Shown here: piece by piece, positions 8,817-18,305 of the stretch | How positions within the stretch are numbered: position 1 is the first letter of the stretch | Layout of the letters: each line of letters opens with the position of its first letter | Assembly: GCF_004341085.1 (NCBI RefSeq) | Contig: NZ_SLXW01000001.1 | Span: 744,001-808,000 of the forward strand | Reading direction: 5' to 3' | Source of the DNA: Sphingomonas sp. PP-CE-1G-424 | Lineage (GTDB): Bacteria > Pseudomonadota > Alphaproteobacteria > Sphingomonadales > Sphingomonadaceae | DNA: 64,000 bases | The notes under the pieces: generated by a model | Database searches by the model: none | What the model was told of the DNA's origin: nothing | Seen by the model: only the letters and a program-made list of their open reading frames with translations | Program-made: the position numbers and the translations under genes

Positions 8817-10948
8817 GAGGCGATTCCGTACAGGACGCCCATCTGGCGTCGGTAGAGGTCGGCGTAGCGGCCGCCGTGGCTGAGCAACTCGTCGTGCGAG
8901 CCCTGTTCGACCAGGCGCCCCTTCTCGAGCGCGACGATGCGGTCGCACTGACGGATCGCGGACAGGCGATGGGCGATGATGATGACGGTGCGGCCGACCG
9001 CCATCTGCTTGAGGTTGGTCTGGATGATCTCCTCGCTCTCGGCGTCGAGCGCGGAGGTCGCCTCGTCGAAGATCAGGATGCGCGGCTGCGTGACGAGCGC
9101 GCGGGCGATCGCGAGCCGCTGGCGCTGGCCGCCCGACAGATTGGCGCCGCGCTCCTCGATCATCGTGTCATAGCCCTGCGGCATCCGGCTGATGAACTCG
9201 TGCGCGCCCGCCATCTCGGCGGCGGCCATGACCTTGTCGATCGGCAGCGCTGGGTTGGCGAGCGCGATGTTCTCGCGTACCGTGCGGTTGAACAGCACGT
9301 TCTCCTGCAGCACCACGCCGATCTGGCGGCGGAGCCATGCCGGATCGATCTGCGCGACGTCGACGCCGTCGACCAGCACGCGGCCGTTGGCGGGGACGTA
9401 GAGCCGCTGGAGCAGTTTGGTCAGCGTCGACTTGCCCGACCCCGACGAGCCGACGATGCCGAGCGTCGAGCCGGCGGGGACGACCAGGTCGATGTCGTCG
9501 AGCGTCCACGGACCGTCCTCGGCATAGCGGAAGCGGACATTCTCGAACGTGACGCTGCCACGGATCGCGGGCAGCGCGGTCTGGCTGCCGGCACCCGGCT
9601 CGACGCGGTGGTTGAGGACGTCGCCGAGCCGCTCGACCGCGATCCGGACCTGCTGGAACTCCTGCCACAGCTGCGCCATGCGGATCACAGGCCCCGAGAC
9701 GCGCTGCGCGAACATGTTGAACGCGACCAGCCCGCCGACCGTCAGGTCGTGCGCGATCACCGCTTGCGCGCCGAAATACAGGATCGCCGCCATGTTGAGC
9801 TTGGAGATCAGCTGGATCGCGTTGTTGCCGGTGTTGCCGAGGTCGATGACGCGCTGGTTGGCGGCGGAATAGCCGGCGAGACGGCGCTCCCACGCGTCCT
9901 GCCACTGCGGCTCGACCGCGGCGGCCTTGACCGTCTGAATCCCGGCGATGCTCTCGACCAGCAGCGCGTTGTTGGCCGCACCGCGCTCGAACTTGTCGTC
10001 GAGGCGGCTGCGCAACGGGCCGGTCACCAGCAGCGCGACCGCGAGATAGGCGGGGATCGCGAGCACCGCGACGAAGAACAGCTTGATCGAATACAGCGCC
10101 ATCACCGCGAGGAAGACGACCGCGAACACCGGATCGATCAGCACCGTCAGCGAGGCGTTGGTGAGGAATTCGCGGATCGTCTCAAGCTGGCGGACCCGCA
10201 TCGCGGTGTCGCCGACACGGCGCGATTCGAAATAGCTCAGCGGCAGCCGCAGCAGATGGCGGAACAGCCGCGCGCCGAGCTCGACGTCGATCTTCTGGCT
10301 CGTTTCCGAATACAGGCGCGTGCGCAGCCAGCCGAACGCGGTCTCCCAGAACGACACCGCGACGAAACCGATCGTCAGCACCGACAACGTCGACAGCGTG
10401 CCGTGGACCAGCACCTTGTCGACCACGCTCTGGAAGAACAACGGCGCGGCGAGCCCGAGCAGGTTGAGCGCCAGCGTGATCAGCAGGACCTCGCCGATCA
10501 GCCGGCGATAGCGGACGATCTGCGGGATGAACCACGAGAAGTCGAACCCCTTGCTCGCCAGCGCCGCGCTCTCGCGCGTGGTGACCAGCACGAGCGTGCC
10601 CGACCAAAGGGTCGCGAGCGTCGCGAGGTCGATCTTTTCGACCGGCTGGTGCGCGCGCTGGATCAGCACCTCCTCACCCTGCATCCGGCCGATCAGGAAC
10701 CAGCCCTCGGGCCCATCCGCCAGCGCCGGCAGCGGCAGGCGAGCGAGATCCTCGGGCTTGGCGGTCCGCGTCTTTGCACGGACACCGTCGATGCCCCCCG
10801 CCAGCCGGACAAGCGCATCGGCGTCGAGCGAATGGAAATGGCCGAGGCCGTGCCGCAACTGATCGGAATCTACCGCAATGCGGTGGATCGCGAGCAGCGC
10901 GGTCAGCGCGACCAGCCCGCTATCGTCCTGGATCGCCTGATACTTCAT
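8813..10948 (-). CDS. Type I secretion ABC transporter, HlyB-like with degenerate C39 domain
   Basis: A 711-residue export ATPase. Residues 1 to about 130 form a C39 peptidase-like domain, but the place of the catalytic Cys is Ser (DDSGLVALTALL), so it should bind cargo without cutting it, as in HlyB. Residues of about 140-430 are the six-helix membrane domain. The C-terminal ATPase has Walker A GIVGSSGSGKST, signature LSGGQRQRLAIARAL, Walker B RILIFDEATSALD and the switch His in AHRLS. It is coupled to the HlyD-like gene by ATGA. The giant secreted protein gene lies directly upstream on the same strand, making a secretion locus. Sphingan clusters are known to carry comparable atrD/atrB genes; equivalence here is inference. 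Confidence 0.92.
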   Translation of the reverse strand: MKYQAIQDDSGLVALTALLAIHRIAVDSDQLRHGLGHFHSLDADALVRLAGGIDGVRAKTRTAKPEDLARLPLPALADGPEGWFLIGRMQGEEVLIQRAHQPVEKIDLATLATLWSGTLVLVTTRESAALASKGFDFSWFIPQIVRYRRLIGEVLLITLALNLLGLAAPLFFQSVVDKVLVHGTLSTLSVLTIGFVAVSFWETAFGWLRTRLYSETSQKIDVELGARLFRHLLRLPLSYFESRRVGDTAMRVRQLETIREFLTNASLTVLIDPVFAVVFLAVMALYSIKLFFVAVLAIPAYLAVALLVTGPLRSRLDDKFERGAANNALLVESIAGIQTVKAAAVEPQWQDAWERRLAGYSAANQRVIDLGNTGNNAIQLISKLNMAAILYFGAQAVIAHDLTVGGLVAFNMFAQRVSGPVIRMAQLWQEFQQVRIAVERLGDVLNHRVEPGAGSQTALPAIRGSVTFENVRFRYAEDGPWTLDDIDLVVPAGSTLGIVGSSGSGKSTLTKLLQRLYVPANGRVLVDGVDVAQIDPAWLRRQIGVVLQENVLFNRTVRENIALANPALPIDKVMAAAEMAGAHEFISRMPQGYDTMIEERGANLSGGQRQRLAIARALVTQPRILIFDEATSALDAESEEIIQTNLKQMAVGRTVIIIAHRLSAIRQCDRIVALEKGRLVEQGSHDELLSHGGRYADLYRRQMGVLYGIAS

Positions 10949-11087
10949 GCGCCAGGCCGGCCCGCAGCAGGAACACGGCCGGCCGGCGCAAGGGCGGCGG
11001 GAATACGGACTGGGGTCATAACATCTTCCACAAAACCGATTCGGTGTTGTTTATGGTTAAGCCCTAAATCCTAATCGGATGTTGCGG

Positions 11088-11127
11088 TGCGGCGCGCTTC
11101 ACCGCTTAAACCGGTACGCGCGCCGCA
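11088..11127. terminator. Perfect 10-bp inverted repeat after the giant secreted-protein gene
   Basis: TGCGGCGCGC at 11088-11097 pairs exactly with 11118-11127 across a 20-base loop. It lies within 50 bases downstream of the stop of the leftward gene. No T-run follows on the minus strand, so it may be a Rho-assisted terminator or an mRNA-stabilising hairpin between cargo and transporter genes. Confidence 0.5.
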
Positions 11128-11132
11128 AAGCG

Positions 11133-14100
11133 TCAGCCGAAGGCGTAAACCCCACTGCTCGCCGAGGTCTGGACGAGCTTGTGTGCCGCCGCCCCGGTCA
11201 GCGTGATCGTCGCGCCCTGATCGTATTTCACGGTCAGGTCGCTGCCCGAGATCTCCATCATCGGCTGATACCCCGACTTGGCGAACGCCGAGAGATCGAG
11301 CAGGTCGTGGCCCGCACCGAAGTCCGCGATCGTCGCCGAGGTCCCGAGCGTGACGAGGAAGCGATCGTTGCCACCCCCGCCCGCGACGGTCGCGCCGCTG
11401 CGGTCGACGAGCAACAGTTCGTCCGCCACCGAGCCGGTCACCCCGCCCGCACCGCCGACCAGGATCGCGTCATAGCCACTTGCCGCGCTGCGGACATCGG
11501 CGATCGCGTGGCCCGCGGTAGCGAAGCTCTCGGTCGTCGCCACGCCCGCGACAGTGGTCGTCGTACGCCCGGTCATGACGCCCGCGGTATAGCTGCGGGC
11601 GATGCTGCCCCCGCCGGCCAGCTCGGTCTTGCTCGTGTAGAGCTGATCCTTCGCGGTATCGAAGGTCATCGTCGTGCGCCCGCTGGCGTCGGTCACGACC
11701 TTGCCCTGCTCGCGGCCGGCGATGTCGAAATATTGCTGCGTCTGGCCGGTCGTGTCGCTCACCTCGGCATAGGCGCGGCTGCCATCGGCGCGGGTGCGAT
11801 CGACCGAGATCGTCTTGCCGGTCGCATCGGTCTTGATCACGCCAACCGCATAGTCGGAGCCTGCGGGCATGTAGACGGTGTTGACCGCCGAGCCGTCCGG
11901 CGCCGTCACATAGCGGCGCGTAACCGCCCCCGACTGATCGTACAGCAGGGTCGTCCACTGGCCCGTCGCGGTGACGGTGACGTCCTTGGTGAGCAGCCCG
12001 GCGGAGTCGAACCCGCGGCTGTGCGTGATCCCCCCGCCCTGTTCGGTGCGAGTCAGCAAATTGCCGGTCGCCGCGTCGTACTCGCTGGTCTGCGTCGTGT
12101 TCCCACTGACCGTCGCAGCCTGCGTCTTCCGCCCCTTCGCATCGTAATAGGTCAGCGTGCGGGTGCCGTCGGGATCGCGCGTTTCGGTGTAGTCGAGCGT
12201 GCCGTCGCCATGCGTGCGCACGACCGAAACGACCGCGCCCTTCGCATCGACCTGCTGCGTCTGCGTGACGTAGGATTTGCCCGTGAGGTTATACAACGTG
12301 TTCTCGGCGGTGCCGTCGGCGCGTTCGACGAAGTTGCTCGTCTGCTTGCCGGCCGCGTCATACAGGGTCGTGCTCCAGGTGCCCGCCGCATCGACGACGA
12401 CGGCCGTCGTGCGCAGTCCCGCAGCGGTATAGGTGTCCGCGGTGCGCGATCCGTCGGTGTTGTACGCCTCGACGATCCTGCCGCCCGCCGCGAGTTGCGT
12501 ACGACGGCTTGCGAGTTTCCCGTCGGTGTAGAGCGAGGTCGCGACGTCGCCATTGACCAGCTGGCCGATATCGCGCGTGATCAACCCGGTGGTCGCATCG
12601 AACTGTTGCGTATGCGTTTCGCCACCGACCGCGATCGTCACCGACTGAACGAGCTTGCCGGTCGCGTCGTAGGTCTGCAGCAGACGCGATCCGTCGGCGG
12701 CATTCGCCTCCTGATACGCCGCGCTGCCATCGGCGTGGCTGCGCACCACCAGCGTGACCTTGCCCTTGGCGTCGAACACGCTGCGCTGGGTGGTCCAGGC
12801 CTGGTCGGTGATACCGAACAGCTGCGTTTCGCCGCTGCCGTCGGCGTTCTGGATATAGCGCCTCGACGCCGCACCCGTGGCGTCGAGCACCGTCGTGGTC
12901 CAGGTCCCGGCGGCATCGACCGTCACTTCGTTGGTCTTCTTGCCGGCGGCGTCATAGGTCATCGTCGAACGGCTGCCGTCGGGCAGGACCGAGACGATCT
13001 GTGCGACGATCCCGGCCTTGAAGCTGGTCGTGACCGTCCCACCGGCCGCCGACTGAAACACGCGAGACACCAATGTCGCGCTCGCCGGATCATAGGTCAG
13101 TATCGTCCGCGTGCCGTCCTTGGTCACGTCGCCCGTCGCCGTCGTCTCGGTCTGGCGGCGTCCCTGCGAATCGTAGGCGGTCGTCACCCGCGAGGTGCCC
13201 TGGACGATATCGGTCGACACCAGCCGTCCGCCGTCTCCGCTGCGGGTGAGCGACACCAGCTTGCCCGCCGCGTCGGCGACCTGGACTTCCGTCGTCCAGG
13301 CGAGCCCGGTCAGGCCATAGGCGCGGGTTTCGCTGCTGCCGTCCGGATTGGCCAGATAGACCTTCGTGACCGCCCCCGTCGTCGCGTCGTACAGCGTCGT
13401 GGTCTTGGTGCCGTCGGTGGCGGTCTGCACCTGCGAGAGCTTCGCGCCCGCGCTGTTATAGGTGTAGCTGACCTTGCCCTGATCGCTCGCGACCTCCTCG
13501 TTCGCCAAACCACCGCCGCTGTAGGTCTGGTTGCTGATGATCGCGCCGTTAGCGGCCTGTTCGATGCGGCTCTTCAGTCCGCCGGTCGCCGTATCGTAGG
13601 TCGTGATCACCCGCGCGCCGCTGACCGCGGTGATGGTCTGGTTGAGCCGGTGCCCGGTGGCGTCGTAGGCGATCGTCGTCCGGACGCCGTCGCTCGCGTA
13701 CGAGTCGGTATAATCGGGCGTGCCGTCGGCATGGCTGCGCACGACCGACACAACCTTGCCCGCCTTGTCGGTGGTCTGCGTCTCGGTAACGTAGGATTTG
13801 CCGGTGACGTTGTAGCTGGTGACGATGCTGCGACCGTCGGCATATTGCACATAGGTGCGCTGCGGCTTGCCGGTCGTCGCGTCGAAGACCTGCGTGGTGT
13901 AGGTCTTGGCGGTGTCGACATCGACCTGCCGCGTCTTCATCCCGGTCGTGTCGAAGGTTTCGGCCGTACGGCTGGCATCGGCGCGGACCAGCGTGCGATC
14001 GGACATCACACCTGCGACATAGTTGATCGTCGTCGTCGCGCCGGCCGAGGTCTGCACGACGCTGGACGCCAGCTTGGCCGTGGTCGCGTCGTAGGTGAGC

Positions 14101-16256
14101 GAGGTCATCGTGCCGTCCGCCGCATTCGTGACCCTGGTCAGCAACTGACCCTTGGGTCCGAAGCTGCTCGAGACCTTGCCGCCATCGGCCAGGACCTGTG
14201 CGGTGGTCACCAGCGTGCCGTCGGCGCGCGACCGTTCGACCAGCGTCACCACGCCCTTGGCGTTCATCACCTGATGCTCGGTTACATAGGCGAGGCCGGT
14301 CAGATTATAGCCATAGCTCTCGCTGCTGCCGTCCGGGCGCTGGACGAACTTGCGCGCGACCGCGCCGTTCGCGTCATATTGCAACGTCGTCCACACGTTG
14401 CCGGTGTCGACCTGCACTTCGCTGACCCGCGCGCCGTTGGCATCGAAGGTGTCAGTGATTCTGGCGCCGTTCGCCGCGATCGCCGTGTAGGTGGAGACGA
14501 TCCCGTTCTTGTACACCGTCGCCGCGCTGCTGCCGTCGATGTTGGTGACGGTCATCGTCGTCGGCTTGCCGGTGGTGATGTCGTAGCTCGTGACCGTGCG
14601 ACCGAGTTTCGGATCGTTGACGATCGTCGCCGACAGCTTGCCGGTGGTGAAGCTCTGATCGCTGACCACGCCACCCGCGAATTCGGTGTGGATGTTCGAG
14701 ACGACACCGCCGACATAGCCGTAGTCGGCGGTCGACACGAGGACGCCCTTCGCGTCGAACGACTGGTCTTCCTTCCAGCCATCGCCGGTCTGCGTGACCA
14801 GGAACGAATAGCCGCCCGACACCTTCGCAAGCGTGGCACCGTAGTTTGCGATCATGTACCGCATCGTCGACACCGACGCGACGCTCAGCACCGCGCTGTC
14901 GCTCAACGCGATCGTCTGCAGCCCGGTCGACGCCGCCAGCTTGTCGATCTGCGCAACGAGGCCGTCGGCGGTCGTGCTCAACGCCGCCGGAACCGCCGTC
15001 GCCGTATCGGTATAGGCCGATTTCGACCCCACTTCGACGACCAGCGCGTGATCGCCGACCGCCAGCGTGATCTGGCTGACGTTGGTATAGGTCGCGATCG
15101 GCGTGCTGCCCTTCAGCGGATCATAGACATAGACCGTCTTCTGCAGGCCGCCGAGGTCGACCGTCACGGTCTTCGCCGCCAGCGTCGTTTCGGACTGGGT
15201 CGCGGTGTTCCACAGATTGGCGTCGCGCCACAGCAGGATGTCATAGGCACCATTGGCCTTGGTCAGCGTCAGCGAATGGCCGTCCGCGGGCATGCCACCC
15301 AGCGAATAGGCGGTCGCGGCAGACGCCGCCGTGCCGGTGCCGGCATCAACATAGGACAGCAGGCTGGTCAGGTTGTGGACCGCGGTCGCCGCCATCTTGG
15401 GCGTCCCGTCCGCGTTGAACAGGCCGAAGTGGAATTCCTTTTCCGCACCGCTCGGATCGAGGCTGCTATCGAACAGTTCGTACAGGAACGTCTGGCTCGA
15501 TCCGTTCTCGAACGCGGTGAGCAGCGCATTGACCGTCAGCTTGGCCTGCGCGCTTTCGTTGACACCGAGGCCGGGGTCGCTCGACAACGTGGTATAACCG
15601 GTTTCGGTGATGACCACCTTGTCGCCCTTCGACGCCGCGCCCGCGCGCGCCATCGACGCTTCCATGACCTTGTCGGAGGTGCTGCCCGACGCGGTATAGG
15701 CATGCGCGTTGGCAAAATCGGAATACGCGCCGAGATCGCCGATCGCCGCATAGGCCGACGGGCTTTCCAGCGCGACCGACAGATTGATGACCGACACGCC
15801 GGACAGGCCGGTGCTGCCCTTGACCGCGGTATACAGCGCCTTCTGGTAATCGACCGCCGCCGCCAGCGAACCGCTGCCGTTATAGCTGAACGGCTGCGTG
15901 TTGACCTCGTTCAATCCCTCGACCGCGACGATGCTGCCGGCATGCCGCGTCTGGAAATCCGCAAGCGTCGCGACATAGCTCGCCAACCCCGACGCGCCCG
16001 TCGCGGGCAGCGCCGACGACGTGACGAAGTCGAATTTGACGCCCGCCGCCGCCATCGCGTTGACGACGGCGTTACCGATCCCGGACCCGGGCAACGTGTC
16101 GCGCACGGTGCCGATACCGAGATAATTCAGGCTGTTGATCGTCAAGCTCGCATTGCCGTACGCGTTGTTGGCGTTCCCGGAATGAGCGTTGACGCCCAGC
16201 GTGGACAGGAAGGATGTAGCGGAAGCGGGTGTGGTGGGCACGGTTTGCATCTCCAT
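11133..16256 (-). CDS. Giant secreted protein: glycosidase-like head, YD-type repeats, RTX-like tail
   Basis: A protein of 1707 residues. Residues 1 to about 330 resemble a clan GH-A TIM barrel, with AVEGLNEVN (Glu117, possible acid/base) and VVITETGYTT (Glu218, possible nucleophile). Residues of about 500-1590 are many copies of a YD/RHS-like unit built around YDATTGK, DGSxxxY and related turns. The last 110 residues have the RTX-like pattern GGGGNDRFLV and ATIADFGAGHDLLDLSAF and an acidic-hydrophobic end, typical of uncleaved C-terminal type I secretion signals. There is no N-terminal signal peptide. The HlyB/HlyD pair lies immediately downstream. An extracellular glycanase or surface protein acting on the polysaccharide is a reasonable inference. 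The start at 16256 avoids an upstream extension lacking a ribosome site. Confidence 0.82.
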   Translation of the reverse strand: MEMQTVPTTPASATSFLSTLGVNAHSGNANNAYGNASLTINSLNYLGIGTVRDTLPGSGIGNAVVNAMAAAGVKFDFVTSSALPATGASGLASYVATLADFQTRHAGSIVAVEGLNEVNTQPFSYNGSGSLAAAVDYQKALYTAVKGSTGLSGVSVINLSVALESPSAYAAIGDLGAYSDFANAHAYTASGSTSDKVMEASMARAGAASKGDKVVITETGYTTLSSDPGLGVNESAQAKLTVNALLTAFENGSSQTFLYELFDSSLDPSGAEKEFHFGLFNADGTPKMAATAVHNLTSLLSYVDAGTGTAASAATAYSLGGMPADGHSLTLTKANGAYDILLWRDANLWNTATQSETTLAAKTVTVDLGGLQKTVYVYDPLKGSTPIATYTNVSQITLAVGDHALVVEVGSKSAYTDTATAVPAALSTTADGLVAQIDKLAASTGLQTIALSDSAVLSVASVSTMRYMIANYGATLAKVSGGYSFLVTQTGDGWKEDQSFDAKGVLVSTADYGYVGGVVSNIHTEFAGGVVSDQSFTTGKLSATIVNDPKLGRTVTSYDITTGKPTTMTVTNIDGSSAATVYKNGIVSTYTAIAANGARITDTFDANGARVSEVQVDTGNVWTTLQYDANGAVARKFVQRPDGSSESYGYNLTGLAYVTEHQVMNAKGVVTLVERSRADGTLVTTAQVLADGGKVSSSFGPKGQLLTRVTNAADGTMTSLTYDATTAKLASSVVQTSAGATTTINYVAGVMSDRTLVRADASRTAETFDTTGMKTRQVDVDTAKTYTTQVFDATTGKPQRTYVQYADGRSIVTSYNVTGKSYVTETQTTDKAGKVVSVVRSHADGTPDYTDSYASDGVRTTIAYDATGHRLNQTITAVSGARVITTYDTATGGLKSRIEQAANGAIISNQTYSGGGLANEEVASDQGKVSYTYNSAGAKLSQVQTATDGTKTTTLYDATTGAVTKVYLANPDGSSETRAYGLTGLAWTTEVQVADAAGKLVSLTRSGDGGRLVSTDIVQGTSRVTTAYDSQGRRQTETTATGDVTKDGTRTILTYDPASATLVSRVFQSAAGGTVTTSFKAGIVAQIVSVLPDGSRSTMTYDAAGKKTNEVTVDAAGTWTTTVLDATGAASRRYIQNADGSGETQLFGITDQAWTTQRSVFDAKGKVTLVVRSHADGSAAYQEANAADGSRLLQTYDATGKLVQSVTIAVGGETHTQQFDATTGLITRDIGQLVNGDVATSLYTDGKLASRRTQLAAGGRIVEAYNTDGSRTADTYTAAGLRTTAVVVDAAGTWSTTLYDAAGKQTSNFVERADGTAENTLYNLTGKSYVTQTQQVDAKGAVVSVVRTHGDGTLDYTETRDPDGTRTLTYYDAKGRKTQAATVSGNTTQTSEYDAATGNLLTRTEQGGGITHSRGFDSAGLLTKDVTVTATGQWTTLLYDQSGAVTRRYVTAPDGSAVNTVYMPAGSDYAVGVIKTDATGKTISVDRTRADGSRAYAEVSDTTGQTQQYFDIAGREQGKVVTDASGRTTMTFDTAKDQLYTSKTELAGGGSIARSYTAGVMTGRTTTTVAGVATTESFATAGHAIADVRSAASGYDAILVGGAGGVTGSVADELLLVDRSGATVAGGGGNDRFLVTLGTSATIADFGAGHDLLDLSAFAKSGYQPMMEISGSDLTVKYDQGATITLTGAAAHKLVQTSASSGVYAFG
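11490..14760 (-). repeat. Array of YD/RHS-like repeats within the giant secreted protein
   Basis: The coding sequence repeats a unit of roughly 50-60 codons many times, seen in protein as alternating YDATTGK, ADGSxxxY, VxxTQTTDAKG and VVRSHADGT motifs. Copies differ in sequence, so this is an old, diverged array, not a fresh tandem expansion. Confidence 0.75.
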
Positions 16257-16328
16257 GACGTCACTCGTGCAATCGCAGAAAGTCCTGCAACCAACCCTAA
16301 GCAAGGCCGTTAAATTCCGATTAACCGT

Positions 16329-16334
16329 ATTATA
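16329..16334 (-). promoter_or_regulatory. Possible -10 box for the giant secreted-protein gene
   Basis: On the minus strand this reads TATAAT in an AT-rich patch about 75 bases before the start codon, in otherwise GC-rich DNA. No clear -35 hexamer lies at the usual distance, so the call is tentative. Confidence 0.35.
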
Positions 16335-16509
16335 TTTACAAAAACGTTTCGCGCTGCAGCAACGCGTCGAACAGCGCCGTGGGGACGACGGAACCCTGTG
16401 CGCCACTTGCCAAAATCGCCCAGACGCGGCACCAGCACTGTATAAACGCTGCCTTGCAGCATAGATTGCCCGTGCCTGCGCGGGCTTCGCAAGATGTGAG
16501 TAAACGACC

Positions 16510-17811
16510 ATGCGGATCGCAGTAATCGGAACGGGATATGTCGGACTCGTGTCGGGGGCTTGCTTCGCCGACTTCGGTCATGACGTCATTTGCGTCGACA
16601 AGGACGAGAGCAAGATCGATGCATTGCACGCGGGTCGCATCCCGATCTTCGAGCCAGGCCTCCAGGCATTGGTCGAGACCAACGTCAAGGCGGGTCGCCT
16701 CGGCTTCACCACCGACCTGACCGAAGGCGTCAAGGGTGCCGAAGCGGTCTTCATCGCGGTCGGCACGCCGTCGCGGCGCGGCGATGGCCATGCCGATCTC
16801 GGCTATGTCTTTGCCGCTGCTGCCGAAGTCGCGACCGCGGTGAGCGGCTTCACCGTCGTCATCACCAAGTCGACCGTCCCGGTCGGCACCGGCGACGAGG
16901 TCGAGCGGATCCTGCGCGAGAACAACCCGGACGCGGAATTCGCGGTCGTCTCCAACCCCGAATTCCTCCGCGAGGGCGCCGCTATCGACGACTTCAAACG
17001 CCCCGACCGAGTCGTCATCGGCGGCCATGACGAGCGTGCGATGGCAGTGATGCGCGAAATCTATCGCCCGCTCAGCCTCAACAGCTCGCCGGTGATCGAG
17101 ATGTCGCGGCGCGGTGCCGAGTTGACCAAATACGCCGGCAACGCGTTCCTCGCGACCAAGATCACGTTCATCAACGAGATAGCCGACCTGTGCGAGAAGG
17201 TCGGTGCCGACGTCCAGGAGGTCGCGCGCGGCATCGGCCTGGACAAGCGGATCGGGTCGAAGTTCCTCAATGCAGGGCCGGGCTATGGCGGCTCGTGCTT
17301 CCCCAAGGACACGCTCGCCCTGCTCAAGACCAGCCAGGACTACGAAGCGCCGCAGCGGATCGTCGAGGCGGTGGTCGCGGTGAACGAGAACCGCAAGCGC
17401 GCGATGGGCCGCAAGGTCATCGCCGCGATGGGCGAGGACGTCCGCGGCAAGACCGTCGCAGTGCTCGGGTTGACGTTCAAGCCGAATACCGACGACATGC
17501 GCGACAGCCCCGCCATTGCGGTGATCCAGCTGCTCCAGGACGCCGGCGCGCGCGTCCAGGCCTATGACCCCGAGGGCATGGAACAGGCTGCCAAGCTGCT
17601 CCAGAACGTCGATTTCAAGACCGACACCTATGCGACGATCGAAGGCGCCGATGCGCTCGTGATCGTGACCGAATGGGACGCGTTTCGCGCGCTCGATCTG
17701 AAGCGGGTCAAGGCATTGCTGTCGGAGCCGATCCTGATCGACCTCCGCAACATCTATCCGCGCGAGGTCGTCGAGACCGCCGGCTTCAAATACATCGCGG
17801 TCGGTCGCTGA
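16510..17811 (+). CDS. ugd: UDP-glucose 6-dehydrogenase
   Basis: A 433-residue cytoplasmic enzyme that oxidises UDP-glucose to UDP-glucuronate with two NAD+. The N-terminus MRIAVIGTGYVGLVSGACF is the NAD-binding fold, STVPVGTGDEV and NPEFLREGAAIDDF are conserved family blocks, and the catalytic Cys lies in GPGYGGSCFPKDT. The C-terminal domain has LTFKPNTDDMRDSPA. Length and motifs are full. It is transcribed rightward from a gap shared with the divergent giant secreted-protein gene and ends just before a strong hairpin, so it looks monocistronic. Its place beside the exopolysaccharide locus suggests it supplies glucuronate for that polymer, as sphingans contain glucuronic acid. Confidence 0.96.
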   Translation: MRIAVIGTGYVGLVSGACFADFGHDVICVDKDESKIDALHAGRIPIFEPGLQALVETNVKAGRLGFTTDLTEGVKGAEAVFIAVGTPSRRGDGHADLGYVFAAAAEVATAVSGFTVVITKSTVPVGTGDEVERILRENNPDAEFAVVSNPEFLREGAAIDDFKRPDRVVIGGHDERAMAVMREIYRPLSLNSSPVIEMSRRGAELTKYAGNAFLATKITFINEIADLCEKVGADVQEVARGIGLDKRIGSKFLNAGPGYGGSCFPKDTLALLKTSQDYEAPQRIVEAVVAVNENRKRAMGRKVIAAMGEDVRGKTVAVLGLTFKPNTDDMRDSPAIAVIQLLQDAGARVQAYDPEGMEQAAKLLQNVDFKTDTYATIEGADALVIVTEWDAFRALDLKRVKALLSEPILIDLRNIYPREVVETAGFKYIAVGR

Positions 17812-17819
17812 TCTCTGCG

Positions 17820-17849
17820 GCGACCCGACCACGCACGTGGTCGGGTCGC
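17820..17849 (+). terminator. Strong hairpin after ugd
   Basis: Fourteen bases (17820-17833) pair perfectly with 17836-17849 around a two-base centre, nine bases after the ugd stop. No T-run follows, so it is a terminator-like or stabilising hairpin, not a textbook intrinsic terminator. Confidence 0.7.
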
Positions 17850-18191
17850 GTTACCGCGAAGGGCCGCCGACGCCTGCCCATCGCGGAATAGAAAGAAACG
17901 TGTCTTAGGCGTGGCTCAAATGCGTCTCGCGATATCGCCGCTCGCACTGTCTCGCCGGTATTGCGAGGCCTTTCGCGTACCCGGCACCGCGGATTTCGAG
18001 CCAGATATCGTGCCGGTTTTTTCCGCCTACGAAACCGTCTTTCGCCCGTTCCGCAGGCGTGCCGAACTCGGGTGCCGCCGAGGCGCGAGAACAATCGAGC
18101 GCCGTTACGGTTTTATGACTAAAAATATCTTGATGTTTGTCTCACAATAGAACATTTTTACCAAGACGGCGCTAATCGCCGCTGGAGAGAG

Positions 18192-18305
18192 ATGATGCAT
18201 TTGAGCTCGACCTGGGACGCGCGCAAGGCAAAGGGCGCCTTGGTACTATTGTCGATGTCGTCCGCGTGTTGGGCGATCGCGATCGGCTTCGTCGTCCTTC
18301 ACTGA
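18192..18305 (+). CDS. Small hydrophobic protein (37 residues)
   Basis: A short reading frame preceded by GGAGAG at 18184-18189, the correct distance for the ATG at 18195 and slightly close for the one at 18192. The product starts with a charged segment (WDARKAKGA) and then has one hydrophobic stretch of about 20 residues ending in GFVVLH, so it would be a single-pass inner membrane peptide. It is not recognised. It lies alone between ugd and the accessory region. The good ribosome site and the membrane-helix pattern are the only support. Confidence 0.45.
   Translation: MMHLSSTWDARKAKGALVLLSMSSACWAIAIGFVVLH

Noticed and set aside
8876..11074. Long plus-strand frame opposite the ABC transporter
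   Set aside because: Antisense shadow; the minus strand encodes a full set of ABC motifs.
11079..16313. Very long open frame on the plus strand opposite the giant secreted protein
   Set aside because: It is an antisense shadow produced by GC-rich codon use. Its translation is Arg- and Asp-rich low-complexity text without domain features, while the minus strand has clear domains.
17911..18150. 79-codon frame after ugd
   Set aside because: Starts with no ribosome site just downstream of a terminator-like hairpin; composition looks non-coding.
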